64,000 nt of DNA from Pseudomonas sp. Root71 (GTDB lineage: Bacteria > Pseudomonadota > Gammaproteobacteria > Pseudomonadales > Pseudomonadaceae): positions 155,187 through 219,186 of the forward strand of contig NZ_LMHY01000012.1 of NCBI RefSeq assembly GCF_001429045.1, in the 5' to 3' direction. The translations under genes and the position numbers were made by a program. Below the pieces are notes generated by a model. The model had not been told where the DNA came from. It did no database searches and worked only from the letters and a program-made list of their open reading frames with translations. Positions 63,023 to 64,000 of this stretch are shown piece by piece. The first letter of the stretch is position 1. Each line of letters opens with the position of its first letter.

Positions 63023-64000
63023 GTTTAGTGCTCTCAAGGATCAGAATGGCGCGGAAGTCGTTGACGTTGGTACGGGTCGGTTCGGTGACGATCAGAGCGT
63101 CCAGCGCCTCGAAGTAGCCGTAGCCGTTGTTGTTGTCCAACTCGTCGCTGGCGCTCAGGCCCAGGGCGGCAGCACGGGCGTAACTGTCCGGGGTCATGAT
63201 CGCGCCGGCGTTGTCTTCGGAGCCGTCGATACCGTCGGTGTCACCGGCCAGTGCATAGACGCCGGGCAGGCCCTTGAGGCTGTCGGTCAGGCTCAGCAGG
63301 AATTCGGCATTGCGCCCGCCACGGCCATTGCCGCGCACGGTCACGGTGGTTTCTCCGCCGGAAAGAATCACGCAGGGCGCCGCCAGCGGCTGGCCGTGCA
63401 GGACGATTTGTCGGGCGATGCCGGCGTGGACTTTCGCCACCTCGCGGGATTCGCCTTCGAGGTCGCCGAGGATCAGCGGGCTGAACCCGGCCTGACGGCA
63501 TTTCACCGCCGCCGCTTCAAGGGATTGCTGCGGGCGGGCGATCAACTGGAAATGATTGCGGGCCAGGCTCGGGTCACCGGGTTTGACGGTTTCCGACTCG
63601 GGGCTTTGCAGCCAGGTGCGCACCGAAGCCGGAACCTCGATGGCGTAGCGCTTGAGAATGGCCAGCGCTTCGGCCGACGTGCTCGGGTCGGCTACGGTAG
63701 GGCCGGAGGCGATGACCGTTGCGAGGTCGCCCGGTACATCGGAAATCGCATAGGTATAAACAGTGGCAGGCCAGCAGGCTTTGCCCAGGCGACCGCCCTT
63801 GATCGCCGAGAGGTGCTTGCGCACGCAGTTCATCTCGCCGATGGAGGCGCCGGATTTGAGCAGGGCTTTGTTGATCGACTGCTTGTCGGCCAGGGTGATG
63901 CCTTCGGCCGGCAGTGCCAGCAGGGCAGAGCCACCACCGGAGAGCAGGAAGATCACGCGGTCGGATTCGTTCAGGTCGCTGACCAGTTCCAGCACACGCT
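63012..64000 (-). CDS. ttuD: Glycerate 2-kinase / hydroxypyruvate reductase (MOFRL family, TtuD), partial
   Basis: About 329 codons visible; the 5' end lies outside the window. Glycerate-kinase (GckA/TtuD) domain with LLSGGGSALLALP, IASGPTVADPS and the C-terminal MOFRL segment GDTDGIDGSEDNAGA. Acts in tartrate/glyoxylate metabolism, giving 2-phosphoglycerate. Stop overlaps the pyk start, as in other pseudomonads. Confidence 0.9.
   Translation of the reverse strand, partial: RVLELVSDLNESDRVIFLLSGGGSALLALPAEGITLADKQSINKALLKSGASIGEMNCVRKHLSAIKGGRLGKACWPATVYTYAISDVPGDLATVIASGPTVADPSTSAEALAILKRYAIEVPASVRTWLQSPESETVKPGDPSLARNHFQLIARPQQSLEAAAVKCRQAGFSPLILGDLEGESREVAKVHAGIARQIVLHGQPLAAPCVILSGGETTVTVRGNGRGGRNAEFLLSLTDSLKGLPGVYALAGDTDGIDGSEDNAGAIMTPDSYARAAALGLSASDELDNNNGYGYFEALDALIVTEPTRTNVNDFRAILILESTKHDA

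Overview
The window is chromosomal DNA of a fluorescent-group Pseudomonas (P. fluorescens complex). The evidence is the gene order, near-identical hallmark proteins such as FleQ, FleN and CheY, GC-rich codon use, GTG/TTG starts, and the two Pseudomonas REP-like palindrome families scattered between genes. No prophage, transposase, tRNA, rRNA or CRISPR array is visible.

Layout. (1) 1-5434: end of a flagellin-glycosylation island: pseF (end only), a pseG-GNAT fusion, pseI, a FabH-like ketosynthase, a Maf/DUF115 protein and an unknown 88-aa protein. (2) 5573-34483: main flagellar cluster: fliC, flaG, fliD, fliS, fliT-like, fleQ, fleSR, fliEFGHIJ, an HsbA-HsbR-HptB regulatory trio, fliK, fliLMNOPQR-flhB, flhA, flhF, fleN, fliA. 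(3) 34639-43840: chemotaxis and stator operon: cheY, cheZ, cheA, cheB, motC, motD, a ParC-type ATPase, a ParP/CheW-like protein, cheW and a DUF2802 gene. (4) 43809-46704: a duplicated intergenic segment flanking a small membrane-protein gene, then on the minus strand a stand-alone FlhB C-terminal-domain protein and a second FliK-like protein. (5) 46904-54287: complete cytochrome c maturation operon ccmABCDEFGHI plus a lipoprotein. (6) 54357-64000: metabolic and accessory genes: a wrecked phnM in front of intact phnN, a LysR regulator, an MFS transporter, a periplasmic two-repeat protein, sulfate-binding protein, a voltage-gated-type K+ channel, a urea transporter, pyruvate kinase and a glycerate 2-kinase (hydroxypyruvate reductase) gene running off the end.

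How it works together. FleQ (c-di-GMP-responsive) with sigma54 drives the early flagellar genes. Matches to the sigma54 -24/-12 element (GG-N10-GC) are visible before fleSR, fliE, fliK, fliL and flhA. FleSR drives later sigma54 genes, FleN restrains FleQ, and FliA (sigma28) drives fliC and, from a good TAAAGTTT-N11-GACGATAC match, fliST. FlhF and FleN set polar flagellar placement and number. The ParC/ParP pair probably places the chemoreceptor array at the pole, and CheA carries a four-copy motif in its linker that may be its ParP-docking region. HsbA/HsbR/HptB ties motility and biofilm signalling to the same locus.

The most unusual points are the four-copy CheA linker motif, the duplicated DUF2802-flhX intergenic region flanking a membrane-protein gene, the phnM wreck that still overlaps the phnN start, a perfect 29-bp operator-like palindrome at 57670-57698 with no obvious regulator nearby, and a REP-like element that apparently supplies the ribosome binding site of parP.
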